From Closterium sp. Naga37s-1 (taxonomy: Eukaryota > Streptophyta > Zygnematophyceae > Desmidiales > Closteriaceae): a stretch of 64,000 nucleotides of DNA. Position 1 is the first letter of the stretch. Every line of letters begins with the position of its first letter. Where the stretch lies: NCBI GenBank assembly GCA_947471745.1, contig CANJKZ010000090.1:620001-684000 (forward strand), read 5' to 3'. The notes below the pieces were generated by a model. It did no database searches, was not told the origin of the DNA, and was given only the letters and a program-made list of their open reading frames with translations. The translations under genes were made by a program, and so were the position numbers. Shown here piece after piece: positions 42,644 through 54,500 of this stretch.

Positions 42644-45600
42644 ATGGCGACCCCTAGGGTTCTTCGCTTTGACGCTGACGGTAGACCGCTCGAGTTTCCG
42701 GTCTAGCTCCTACGCGCGCGTCGCCTTTTAGAGAGTCAGGTTCAGGCGGGCGAGTCCCTTTGGGCGCACGCTACTGGTGACCTTCCAGCGCCCGACGACC
42801 CTACGCCTTTAGGCACCGCTCCTGACGACGCAGCCAGTGACCGCTTCACCCGCCAGCGTGCTGACCTGACGGCGTGGAAGTCGCGTGACGCTGCGGCCTG
42901 CATCGCTCTTAGCAACCTCCTCCTTGAGTCTGAGGAGGCCCACTTCACTCAGGTTCGCACTGCTAGTGAGTCCCTGACTGCGATTAAGGCCCGCTACGCT
43001 ACTCCCACCACTGTCTCTCTTGGCCGACTCTTCCTACCGTTCCTGTTCCCTGACCTCGCCTCGTTTGAGCGCTCTGCTGACTTGATTGCTCACCTCCGCT
43101 CGCTTGATTCTAGCTATCGCGCTGCTTGCACTGATGCACAGCTTGCACTGCTTCCTCCCCCCATGGCGATTACTATCTATGTCATCGCCACTAGCCTCCC
43201 TGACCACCTTGCCTCAGTCTGTCACACGCTTCTTCTGAAGCACCCTAGTGAACTCACTATCGAGGTCCTTGAGTCTGCGCTCAAGGACGTCGAGAGCAAC
43301 CTCCGCTCCGGTGCTGTGCCCCCTCCACTGTTCCACGGGTGCACTGTCCCTCAGCTACCCACCTTTACAGCCTCTCTAGCCACTGCTGCTACTGACGTCA
43401 CCGCAGCTGCTGTTACGACTTCTTCGCGGTCTCGTGGTAGAGGTGGCAAGAGGGGCGGTTAGGTTACAGGTGGCGGCGGCGGTGGAGGCGTTGGCGGCGG
43501 AGGTGGCGGGGGTGGCGTGCCGTCTGGTGGCGGAGGGAGCGCAGGGCCTGGAGAGGCGTCTCGTGCAGCGGCCAGTGACTCCCATACTGCAGCTGGTGGA
43601 GGCGACACCCGGGCTCGTCAGCCACCTTCTAGTCTGCCGGCCGCGGCGGGTGGAGCAGCGGCGTGGTACCTGGCCCAGCGGTAGCAGTAGCTGCAGCAGC
43701 AGCAGCCCCTCCCCTCGCAGCAGCCCTCGCAGCAGCAGCGGCAGCAGCACGTTTCGGGGCCAGGACAGCGCCAGCCCCAGCGAGGTGTTGTTCACCCTTC
43801 GTGCACCTATCAGCTTTTGACAGGTGCTCGCCGAGGCCAGCCTAGTGGCCGCGCCCATCCTCCTGGTCAGTGTTTTGCTCAGCTCATTAACAAAGTTCGC
43901 TTGGCCTTCGGCGTTGGCGGCCCTGCCCCTGACTGGTTTCCTCTTGTTCAGATGTACGGCTCCGCTCTTTGGGGCATGACAGCTTCTCAGTTGGTTGATC
44001 TCTTAGGAACTCCTCATGCTATGTATGTTGTTGTTGACTCTAGTGCTTCTGACTCTGTTTACTTGAATGTTTTTAGCTTAGGTGCTAGCCTTGATGAGTT
44101 GCCTGCTGCTAGTGTAGGCACTTGTGTAGACACTAGTCCAGGAGCTACTTCGGAGGACGCTTCGCTGTCTTTCACTTTGGACTCTGGGGCTTCGCACTGC
44201 TTCTTCCGGGACCACACGACACTTACTCCGCTTCCGGCGCCGGTCTCTGTCGCTCTGGCTGATCCCACCTCGGGACCAGTCACTGATCGCTACACTACTA
44301 CTATTCCGTGCCCTGCTGTTCCCTCTGGGTCTCTGACTGGCTTACACGTCCCCTCGTTCTTGCGGAACTTGGTGGGCGTGAGGCCTCTTGTGAGTCAGCA
44401 CGTGGGTGTGTGGATTGAGCCCTCTGGTGAGACGGCGGTTTGTGTTGACGGAGACACTTACACGCCTCTTGCCACCTTTACAGCTGAGCCGGGCTCTGGT
44501 CTCTACACACTTCAGACTGGCTCTGGTGGGCAGCAGCAGCAGCAGCCGCAGCAGCAGCAGCAGCAGCGACTACTGCCCCCGGCCCCTGTTCCTTCCCCCA
44601 ATCTGGTCCCTGCGTCTCACCAGGTTGCTGCGTCCCCCCAGGTAGCTGTGTCTGGTCAGGTTCCCGTGTCTGGTCCAGCTTGTCCGCGGAGGTGTCGCGA
44701 ACAAGAGCCAAGCAACCCCAGACACGAAACTGCGACGCAACACCAGGGGACCCGGTCCAAAGACTAGTCGGTGAAACCTCTGGCCGAGAGACACGTGGCC
44801 AGAGGTTCAGCTGGTGAGCGGCGTACCTAACCGCGTAGGGCCACAGAAAATGGGGGGCATGGGCGTGAGTCAAGGAGGTGCGGGCGATCTCCATGACCAA
44901 GCCTATGCAGCGCTCAGCAACCCCATTCTGCTGTGGGGACTCTGGAAGCGTCCAGGACTGACGAATGCCCTGCTCGCGACAGAATCCAGCGAGAATGCCG
45001 GAGCGAAACTCATCCCCATGGTCGGAGTGAAGACAACTGACTCGACGACCACGAGTGCCCTCAGTCGTAAGCAACCACTTGATCAGCGTAGAAGTCACCT
45101 CAGACTTCTTCGCAAGGGGGAACACTGTGGTGTAGCGGGAGTGGTCGTCAACGACCACCGGAAAGAAACGCTCACGCTCAGGGCCAAGCCGAGAGGCGGG
45201 GCCCCAGACGTCCAAGTGGAGCGTCTCAAAAGGCTCGGTGGCCGGACGAAGGGAGGAGGAGTGAGGGGTGGCGCGCAGCCTACCCTCGACGCAGGGACCG
45301 CACGGTGGTGCAAGCGAAGGCGGCAGCGACAGCAAGACACGTGGGAGGCCTAAGACAAGACGCTGATGAGACATAGTGCGCAGACGAGGGAGAGACGGGT
45401 GCCCCATCCGGTGGTGCCACAGAACGGTGGGGTGGGCAAGTGACCGGCAGGAGCACGACGCAACAATCTCGCCTCGCGCCGTTCCCTGTGTCTTCCTTAG
45501 TTTCCTAGAGGACTCCTCTGACTTCACCTTTTACCACCCTCCCCTTCACCGGTTCTTTGACTCCCGTGACGTCAGTTTCGACGAGTCCGTCCTCTACTAC

Positions 45601-48506
45601 GTCAGGTACCCCTGCCGAGGTCTCCCGGTTCCTCCTCCCCCTCTCTTCCTGACTTCCGCTCCCCCTCCTGTTCCCCCGGTACAGCCTCCCCCCCCTGGTC
45701 CAACCCCGTCAGGTGTGTCCCTCGCTACCCCTCCCCCCTCGGTAGCCCCTCAGGTACAGCCTCCTTCCCCGCAGTCCTCCTCGCAGCCTGCGGCAAACCC
45801 TGCGGGAGCCGGTGTTCGTGACGAGGACCCTGTTGGTGCTAGCTCTGGGGGTGCTGGAGTTGGGGCTGAGCCCGAGGCTGCAGGAGACTCTCGTCTTCCG
45901 AGAGCTGGTGTAGGTGGTGCTGACTCTGGGGGTGCTACGTCTGGGGGTGCGGGTGCGCCCCCTTCGGGTCCTTGTGAGCCTGTCCGTGTTGCTGTTGGTG
46001 GTACTGCCTCTGGGGGTGGTGCGCCGGGTGCTTTGGAGGGTGGTCCTAGGGCTGTCGTGGCCCCGGACACTACTCCTCCCCCCCACCCCTACCCGACCCG
46101 GCACCAGGCTCGTGTTCGCCGTGCCCGTGAGGAGCAGCTGGAGTTAGAGAGAGAGGAGAGAGAGTTGCAGCGGCTGGAGGTGGAGCAGCAGCAGCAGCAA
46201 CGGCTGGAGGAGCACCACCAGCAGCAGCAGCAGCAGCCGCTGGAGCAGCAGCAGCAGTCGCAGCTATCGCAGCCGCACCAGGAGCAACAGCAGCCGCCAC
46301 CTCCTCCTCCTGTCTCTGGTCTTCGGACCCTCGGTCTCCCCTCTCCCTCTCCTTCCTCCTCCCCCTCTCCTCCTGTCTACGGTCCCCCGTTTCCTCCTCC
46401 TGACTCCTCCCCAGCTGTTCTCCCTCGTTCTCTGACTCCATTGTCTCCTCCTCCTTTGCCCGCCTGGCCCTCTCGTCGCTCTCCTCGTACTCGTCCCTCG
46501 TCCCCTGTCGCTCTCACTGACCTTCGTACTGCCCTGTTCCGTCCTAGTCCGCCTCGTTCGTCTCAGTCTGTGCTTTCTTCTCCTCCTGAGTCGGCCTTCA
46601 CTGCCTCCCTCTCTACTCCTGTCATTTACTACTACTGCACGTACCGACCTGTTCTCCCTCGTGTTCTCGCCTCTCTTGTTACGGACCCTCGTGCCTCTCT
46701 GTCCTCTGTCTCCGCCCTTACTGTCGCCGTCACTGAGTTCGCCACTACTCGCCGCCTTGACTACGCCACTGTCTCGTGGCTGCTCCTCCTACCAGTCCTT
46801 TGGCCGTCGGGAGTGAGTCTGCCCTTGGCTGTGACACCCTAGAGGATAGGCAGTTTGAGCTGGAGTTCCTGGCAGCCGCTTCCCTTCATCTCTATGCCAT
46901 GCTGCTCTCCCCTGAGGGAGACCCCGACGCCCTTGACATACCGACTCCTCGCACTTACGCTGAGGCAGTGTCAGGGCCTTGGGCCTCTCAGTGGAGAGCT
47001 GCCATGGACGCAGAGATGGCCTCCTACAGATCCACAGGCACCTACGTCGACGAGGTTCCCCCCCCTGGGGCGAACATAGTCGATGGCATGTGGATCTACA
47101 GGGTGAAGCGGCCACTAGGATCTCCTCCGGTCTTCAAGGCGCGTTACGTGGCTAGAGGTTTCAGTCAGCGCGAGGGAGTTGACTTCTTTCAGACCTTCGC
47201 GCCTACCCCGAAGATGACCACTCTTCGGGTGTTACTACACGTAGCAGCACAGAGAGACTACAAGTTACACTCTCTTGACTTCTCCACTGCTTTCCTTCAG
47301 GGTAGCCTACACGAGGAGATCTGGCTGCGTCGTCCCTCTGCCTTCACTGGCACTTTCTCTCCTGGGACCCAGTGGAGACTGAGGCGAACTGTCTACGGTC
47401 TCCGTCAGGCTCCTCGTGAGTGGCACGACACCCTTCGTTCTACCCTCTCTGTCCTTGGTTTCCAGCCGTCTTTTGCCGACCCGTCGTTGTTCGTCCGTCG
47501 TGGCTCCACACCTTTCTTTGCTCTGGTCTACGTCGACGACCTGGTTTTTGCCACTGCTGACAGGGTCGCCTTGGCAGACGTGAAGTCCGAACTGCAGAAG
47601 AGACACACGTGCACTGACCTTGGTGAGCTGCGCCACTACCTTGGCCTGCAGATCACCAGGGACAGAGCCGCTCGCACCATTACACTCTCACAATCACACA
47701 TGGTGCAGCAGGTTCTTCAGCGGTTCGAGCTTCAGCACTCCACAGTACAGCGCACACCACTTGCTGTTGACCACAGACTTACTGGACCCTTTCCTGACGA
47801 GCCGTTTGAGTCTAGTGGTCCCTACGCAGAGCTGGTGGGCTGCCTCATGTACTTGATGACTTGTACTCGCTCGGACCTCGCCTTCCCTCTAAGCATCCTT
47901 GCTCGCTTTGTTGCACCAGGGAGACACCGTCCTGTTCACTGGACGGCAGATGTGAAGGTGGCGAAGTACCTAGCGACGACATCAGGCGTGGGGCTAGTTC
48001 TTGGAGGGCAGCAGCCTATCGTACTTACTGGTCACTGTGACTCTTCTTACGCTGACGACGCTGAGACTCACAGGTCTATTCAGGGGTACTGTTTCAGCTT
48101 GGGTTCTGGAGTTGTTTCGTGGAGGTCCACGCGCTCCTCTTCGGTCTCGACCTCTACTGCTGAGGCTGAGATCTACGCTGGTGCCATGGCGGCACAGGAG
48201 CTGCGTTGGTTGACCTTCTTGCTCATCGATCTTGGTGAGCGGCCGAGCTCTGCACCGACCTTGTTCACTGACAACAAGGCGTCGATTCTCCTCTGTCGAG
48301 AGCCGCGACTGGAGAGCAGAGTGAAGCACATTAACGTCAGGTACTTTCTTCTGCGTGAGTTGCAGAGACGTGGACAGGCTCGCTTCGAGTTTGTGGAGTC
48401 CGAGGCCAACACTGCAGACATCTTCACCAAGGCGCTTCCGCCTTGTGACCACCAGAGGTGTTGTGTGCAGTTAGGTCTTGTTGACACAGGTTCTAGTCGT
48501 GTGTAG
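42644..48506 (+). pseudogene. Copia D gag-pol with inverted integrase
   Basis: Starts MATPRVLRFDADGRPLEF and meets a TAG at codon 21 (42704). Gag continues in frame to a TAG at 43460. Then a shift, and from 43817 the frame carries LDSGASHCFF (near 44185). At about 44677 the sequence turns over: 44677-45466 read on the minus strand gives LWHHRMGHPSLPRL, LHLDVWGPASRL, LHSDHGDEFRSG, PQQNGVAERCI and RDTSADKL. Plus-strand coding resumes at SPRAVPCVFLSF. A frameshift near 46780 precedes an apparently intact RT-RNase H (46776-48506; YVDDL near 47530, GHCDSSYADD, DIFTKAL). RT and RNase H are the best-preserved part. Confidence 0.9.
44677..45466 (-). other. Inverted GAG-pre-integrase/integrase segment of copia D
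   Basis: The left junction falls after GTGTCTGGTCC, where the complement of GACAAGCT begins. The right junction falls at GACGCAACAATCTC, where SPRAVPC resumes. In relatives the residues ADKL are directly followed by SPRA, so both breakpoints can be placed within a few bases. No obvious inverted repeats flank it. Confidence 0.85.
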
Positions 48507-48707
48507 GCTTGAGTTTACTGTTTGTTTTGCTTGTAATCTTGCCATACACCTTTGTGAACTCTTGGACTGGCCTTGTGGCCCCTGTTGCTTGTGCTCAGAT
48601 TGTGTGGTGACGTTGTGATCCACCCTGAGCTTTGTTTCTTTGTGACTGGTCTTGTGACCGTACACTTTTGGTTTTGCTTGACACCCCTCACTTAGGCTAT
48701 GGGGGTG

Positions 48708-48816
48708 TGTCAAATGTTGTAGCCTATAGTGAGGTTTGTCTTAGGGGGTACAAATGTTAGGGTTTGCTATATGTACCCCAACCCTCATCAATAACACAAC
48801 ACTTTCATTCTTGACA
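48708..48816 (+). repeat. Copia D 3' LTR
   Basis: 109 bp, one mismatch from the 5' LTR. Confidence 0.93.
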
Positions 48817-48821
48817 CTTTG

Positions 48822-50335
48822 GGCCCTAGCTGAAGTTGAGGAAAGTGAACTCAGGTAGTCCCTAAGCTTACACACATGTAAATATATCTGGCAGGGCTGT
48901 TTTTATCAGGGTAATTACCCTGATTTCATGGTGATTTCATGCTTTCCGCGTAGTGGAGACTGAAATTGCAGAATTAATGAGTTCTCAACCCAGATCCAAT
49001 CAGAGTAATAGATTTCGTATCCTTGATTTTGAGTATAGTGTAACAGACTAGTCTGTTAGTGGGCCCTGACTTAACAGAGTATCGACTCTGTGGACCCCGA
49101 ATTTGACCATATCAACAGGAAGTTTCTACGAATTTTTCTCACGATAACCCTACCTTCGTATTGTTTGCAGCACATCCAGCGCGAGTGACACCGTTATCGA
49201 GACGAAATTTCTTCGAACTTTCGTTTCGACACACACACCATCGAGGCCCTACTGCGAGTTTCCAGGAAACATTGCACGAGTACCTATCAGGGCTGATTTT
49301 ATCAGGGTAATTAACATGATTTCAGGGTGATTTCAGGCTTTCCACTTTGCTGAGACTGAGATTCAGAATTACCGAGTTCTCAACCCTGTTCAAATCGGAG
49401 TAATAGTTTTCCTATCCCTGATTTTGAGTATAATGTAACAGACTAGCCTGTTAGTGGACCCTGACTTAATAGGGTATCGAATATGTGGTCCCTGATTTTG
49501 ACCTTATCGAGAGGAATTTTCTCGGAGATTTTCTTTCGATATCCCCCTTCGGATTGATCGCAGTACAGCCAGCACGTGAGCGACGGATAGCAGCATGTCT
49601 GACAGGTGAGTACACTCGATTTTTGTTGCTTTCACGAATTGCGAATAAGTTGTTCTACTGTCGTAATTGCGTTTGCGTGAAGTTACCAGAACCTATTTTG
49701 CGTTTTGCATAGCTATGTTGGCGACATTCAGGTACTCGGCGAATTAAAACTTGGCACATCTGTGGTATCGAATCGAAATGTTTGGTTGACCGAAATCGCT
49801 CATCTCTTCTCCGCACTAAAACGTATGAATAAATACTATTTCTTGAAACTAAATGGGTGGAATTTAGCGCGCTCAAAGTGTGCGCGAAACACAGTGCGCA
49901 GACTTTACGCAGAGGGAAACTTTCTCCCCTGTAACAAAGGGCGCGTTACTACTCTGATCTTCAATTTTCGACCCTGAACAATCAGAGTTATATACTTTTC
50001 AACCCTGAGAAATCAGGGTAGCATCATTCTGAAAAATGTGCACTCATAATAGAGGGGAAATTTTTTCCCCGGAATCAGGGAGGCCTAATATGAAACGTCA
50101 GCCCTGGTACCTATATGGGGAAAATGTTTCTTAGAACTTTCGTTCCTATACACCCACCTCGAGGTTCAGTTTCAATAATGCACAGCGCGTTAATACACAG
50201 ATCCTAACTTCTCGACACTGGACAATCAGACTATATAACTTCCCAACATTGAGCAATCAGGGTTATGTTTTTCTGGAAAATATGCACCCATAATACAGGG
50301 GGAAAAAAATTCCCGGATTCAGGGTACCTAAATTT
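48822..50335. repeat. Diverged direct duplications in AT-rich host DNA
   Basis: About 310 bp at 48890-49200 recurs at 49286-49596 (roughly 75-80% by eye; shared TTTTATCAGGGTAATTA, GATTTTGAGTATA, TAACAGACTAG). A second pair is 49965-50085 and 50210-50330 (ATCAGGGT..., TAATA.AGGGG, TTCCCCGGA..CAGGG). Sequence after copia E (57489 on) continues this unit. I find no gene here. Confidence 0.7.
49041..49058. repeat. 18-bp perfect palindrome
   Basis: TAACAGACTAGTCTGTTA; the second duplicate (near 49436) has one mismatch. Confidence 0.85.
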
Positions 50336-50460
50336 TGTCAAAGTACGATCTTACGTGTACGCTATAGTGGGGAACTCCTTATGGGGTACAACACTTCTAG
50401 GGTTAGTACTTGTACCCCAACTCTTGCTAATCCAATCATTCATGCATAGTTATTTTGATA
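50336..50460 (+). repeat. Copia E 5' LTR
   Basis: 125 bp, TGTCAAAGTAC to TTTTGATA. The stem GGGGTACAA (50383-50391) pairs with TTGTACCCC (50410-50418). Confidence 0.92.
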
Positions 50461-50519
50461 TGGTATTCAGAGCAGGAAACCTGTTAAGTTTTTAGAGCCC
50501 ACCGATCGTCTTGCTAAGT

Positions 50520-51530
50520 TCCTGCCCGAAGCGCCCTTGCGCTGTCCGGCACTCTCCCACAATGTCACGCTGCCCTGCAGCTACTCGCAATGCCTGCCCT
50601 AACGTGCTGCCCTACTGTCACGCGCGCCCCTGCTGCCCGAGAGCAGCCCCTGCCCCGCGTGCCCGTGCTGCCCGCGTGCAGCCCCTGCCCCGCGCGCCCC
50701 TGCTGCTTGCGAGCAGCCCCTGCCCCGTGTGCCACTGCTGCCTGTGAGCAGCCCCTGCCCCGAGCGCCCCTGCTGCCCACGAGCAGCCCCTGCCCCGAGC
50801 GCCTCTGCTTCCTGTGAGCAGCCCCTCCCCCTTGCGCCCCTGCTGCCTGCGAGCAGCCCTTGCCCCGCGCGCCACTGCAGCATGAGAGCAGCCCCTGCCC
50901 CGAGCGCTCCTGCTGCCCGCGAGCAGCCCCTGCCCTGCGCGCCCCTTCTGCCTGTGAGCTGCTCCTGCCCCAGCACGCCCCGTCTGCAGGGTTCGCGCCC
51001 TACTGCCCTACGCGTCGCGCCCTGCTGCAGCCCGCGAGTCGCGCTCTGCTGCTCCACGCGTCGCACCCTGCTGCAGCCCGCAAGTCGCGCCCTGCTGCCC
51101 TGCGCGTCGCGCCCTGCTGCAGCCCGCGCGTCGCGCTCGGCTGCTCCGCGCGTCGCGCCCTACGGCAGCCCGCGCGTCGCGCCCTACTGCAGCCCGCGTG
51201 TCGCGCCCTGCTGCCCCGCGCGTCGCGCCCTGCTGCCTTGCACAGCACGCGCCCTACTGCCCGCGCCGCCCAGTCCGAGCCGCGCCGCCCAGCCCGAGCC
51301 GCCCTGCCCATCCCGAGCCGCCTTGCTGCTCGTGCTACTGCTGCTGCTGGTGGAGGTGCTGCTGGGAGTGCTGGAGGTGCCGCCGCCTAGCCCCACCGAG
51401 CCGCTCTGCTGCTACTACTGCTACTGCTGCTGCTCGTGCTACTGCTGCTCCTCGTGGAGGTGCTGCTGGGAGTGCTGGAGGTGCTGCTGGTGCTGGAGGT
51501 GCTGGACCTACTACTGACTGTCACTACCTG
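50520..51530 (+). repeat. Copia E leader: GC-rich repeats
   Basis: Arrays of GCCCCTGCTGCCCGCGAGCA (50620-50950) and GCGCGTCGCGCCCTGCTGCA (50995-51240), then GTGCTGCTGGGAGTGCTGGAGG repeats to about 51510. Confidence 0.8.
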
Positions 51531-51535
51531 TCATG

Positions 51536-54500
51536 GCCACTATCGCGGCAGTTGCAGCGGCTAGGGGTGGACAGCGGCGGTAACTACCTCTCCTGGACGA
51601 CCCCACCCCTCAATAGCTTCGTGAGTGGGTTATGCAGCGAGCCCGTCCAGGTGGTGGAGGCTTTGGTTTTCTGCGTACTGCACAGAGGCGGCAGCGGAGT
51701 CAACAGGAGACCTTCTCAGCGATAAGACACTGGTTCTGTAGAGGCTGCTGCTCTAGGTGCTAGTGAGTCTACTGCCGCACTCGGTACTAGTGAATCTGCT
51801 GCCGCTCCAGGTGCTAGTGAGTCTGCTCCTGCACTCGGTGCTAGTGAGTCTGCTGCTGCTCCAGGTGCTAGTGAGTCTGCTGCAGCTTTAGGTGCTCGTG
51901 CGTCTACCGCCACAGGTCCTACCTCAGCTGAGGCATTGCACACTTTCACACTTGACTCAGGCGCATCACGTCGCTTCTTTCGTGACTGCACCACACTCAC
52001 ACCTCTTGCTGCACCGGTACCAGTCTCACTGGCTGGCCCCACTGGGGGGCCCAATAGTCGCACGAGCCTCCACTGTCCTCCCGTGTCCAGCTGTCCCCTC
52101 CGGTTCTCTGTCAGGTCTCCACCTCCCCACGTTCTCTACGAACTTGGTGAGCAACGCTGCTATTCAGGATGTCCGGGTTGATATCTTTATTCCTAGAGGG
52201 CAGCGTGTGGCGATCTGTACGTGCTCCCGGACTGGCCGTCACCTAGCTATGTTCACTCGACGGCCTGGGTCTAGTCTGTACACACTGACCACTACGTCTG
52301 CACACGTGGCTGAGTCAGGTCATGTGGCTGCGTCTCGAGTCAGGTGTCTGCGTCAGGTCAGCTTGCAGCGTCTTGCTCGTGTCGGGTACTCTCCCACCAG
52401 ACTCTCATCTGGCACCACCGCCACTGTCACCCCTCACTGCCGCGTCTCTGCAGAATGCACTCCCGTCTCCTTATATCTTGGGTTCCCAGGTCCCTGCCCT
52501 CCCTCCCACGCTCGCCTGCACCGCCCTGCCTTCCCTGCATCGAGGGGCGGCAGTGCACCGCTCCTCACTCCTCCGAGTTTCCTCCGACCACTGCTCCTCT
52601 GCACACTCTCCACATGGACGTTTGGGGCACGACCCCCGTCGGTGGAACTGACTAGGAGCGCTACTTCCTGCTGGTTGTTGAGGACTACACACGCTACACC
52701 ATTGTCTTCCCCTTGCAGCGCAAGGCGGACGTCAGCGGTGTTTTGATCCCCTGGATCCATGCTACTCGTCGCCAGCTACGCGAGCGGTTTCGTCGGGACT
52801 TGCCAGTCCTACGTCTGCACTCTGGCGGTGAGTTATCTTCGGCCCTCCTTGAGGAGTTCTGTCAAGACGAGGGCATCCGCCAGACGTTCACGCTTCCGGC
52901 CTCTCCTCAGCAGAATGGGATTGCTGAGCATCGCATTGGCTTGATCATGGAGGTTGCTCGTACCTCCATGATCCATGCGGTTGCTCCCCATTTTCTGTAA
53001 CCGTTTGCGGTCCGATACGCTGCGCATCAGCTCAACCTCTGGCCCCATGTCTTTGAGCCAGAGACCTCGCCCACACTCCGGTTGACAGGGAAGGTTGGCG
53101 AAGCGTCGGTGTTTCGGGTCTTGGGCGCGCTCTCCCTTGTTCGCGATGCCTAAGCGAGCAAGCTCTCCTCTCGCACTCTCCGCTGCGTCTTCCTTGGCTT
53201 CCCCACCTACGCCCCGCCGTGGCAGTTTTACCACCCGCGCGAGCGTCGAGTCTTCGCCTCCCAGAACGTCACCTTTGACGAGTCTGTCTGTTTCTACTGG
53301 CCAGACCCGCACGCGTCCCACCCGGTCCCCCTAGCGCCTCTCTTCCTGGTACCAGTCCCCCCCCCGGTAGACCCCCTCCACCCACAGGGTCCTTCTCCCT
53401 CAGGTGTGTCTCAAGTAGACCCACCCCCCTTGGTTGAGCCTTTGGAGATCTCTTCTGACTCCTCTGGCCCCGCTGAGGGGGGTGACCCCGCCGCTGACGA
53501 CACGGCGGCCACTCGCCGCTCTCCACGCTTGGAGACTCCCCCTAGATTTCCGCCTCGGCCGTCTTCGCCACCTCCGCAGCCTACTGCTGTGGACTCTGGA
53601 GCTGAGACTGCTGGTGCTGAGCCTGGGGGTGAGGGTTCTGGGGGTGCTGAGACAGAGGGTGAGGGTTTTGGGGTTGCTGCGACTGAGGGTGCTGACTCTG
53701 GGGGTGCTGCGAGTCCTTGTGGCGGTGGAGGTATGGGTGACCCGGCTGGAGGTACTGCTGGTGCTGGAGGTGTTGGAGGTACTGCTGGAGGTGCTGGAGA
53801 TGCTGGTGCTGGAGTTACTGCTGGAGGTGTTGGAGGTGCTGCTGGTGCTGGAGGTACTAGAGGTTCTGCTGGTGCTAGAGGTGCTGCAGGTAATGCTGGA
53901 GGTGCTGCTGGTACTGGAGGAACTAGAGGTGCTGGAGGTGCTGGAGCTGCTAGTCCTGGAGGTCCTAGAGGTGCTGCTGGTGCTGGAGGTGCTGGAGCTC
54001 CTAGTCCTGGAGGTGCTACCTCTGGGGATGCTGCGAGTCCTTGTGGCGGTGGAGGTATGGGTGACCCAGCTGGAGGTACTACTGGTGCTGGAGGTGTTGG
54101 AGGTACTGCTGGAGGTGCTGGAGGTGCTGGTGCTGGAGTTACTGCTGGAGGTGTTGGAGGTGCTGCTGGTGCTGGAGGTACTAGAGGTACTGCTGGTGCT
54201 AGAGGTGCTGCAGGTACTGCTGGAGGTGCTGCTGGTACTGGAGGTACTAGAGGTGCTGCTGGTGCTGGAGGTGCTGGAGCTGCTAGTCCTGGAGGTCCTA
54301 GAGGTGCTGCTGGTGCTAGAGGTGCCGGAGCTCCTAGTCCTGGAGGTGCTACTATTACTGGAGGTGCTGGAGCTGCTAGTCTTGGAGGTCCAGCTGGTGC
54401 TGGAGGTGCTGGTGCTGCTGGTGTTGGAGGTACTCGAGGTACTGCTGGTGCTGGAGGCGCTGGGGCTGGAGGTACTGGAGGTGCTAGAGCTCCTGGTCCT

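Larger units (their letters stand above)
41612..48816 (+). mobile_element. Copia element D: recent insertion with inverted integrase segment
   Basis: 109-bp LTRs (41612-41720, 48708-48816; one mismatch) are flanked by CTTTG at 41607-41611 and 48817-48821. Purine tract CTATGGGGGTG lies before the 3' LTR. The primer region after the 5' LTR reads TGGTATGGTATCACC, a partial repeat of the usual site. The protein belongs to a different subfamily from A, B, C and E (fewer acidic repeats, glutamine-rich stretches). About 790 bp carrying the integrase is in the opposite orientation. Confidence 0.94.

Noticed and set aside
50511-51725. Long cysteine/proline/alanine-rich open frames on both strands
   Set aside because: Leader repeats of copia E; no conserved domain, open on both strands.
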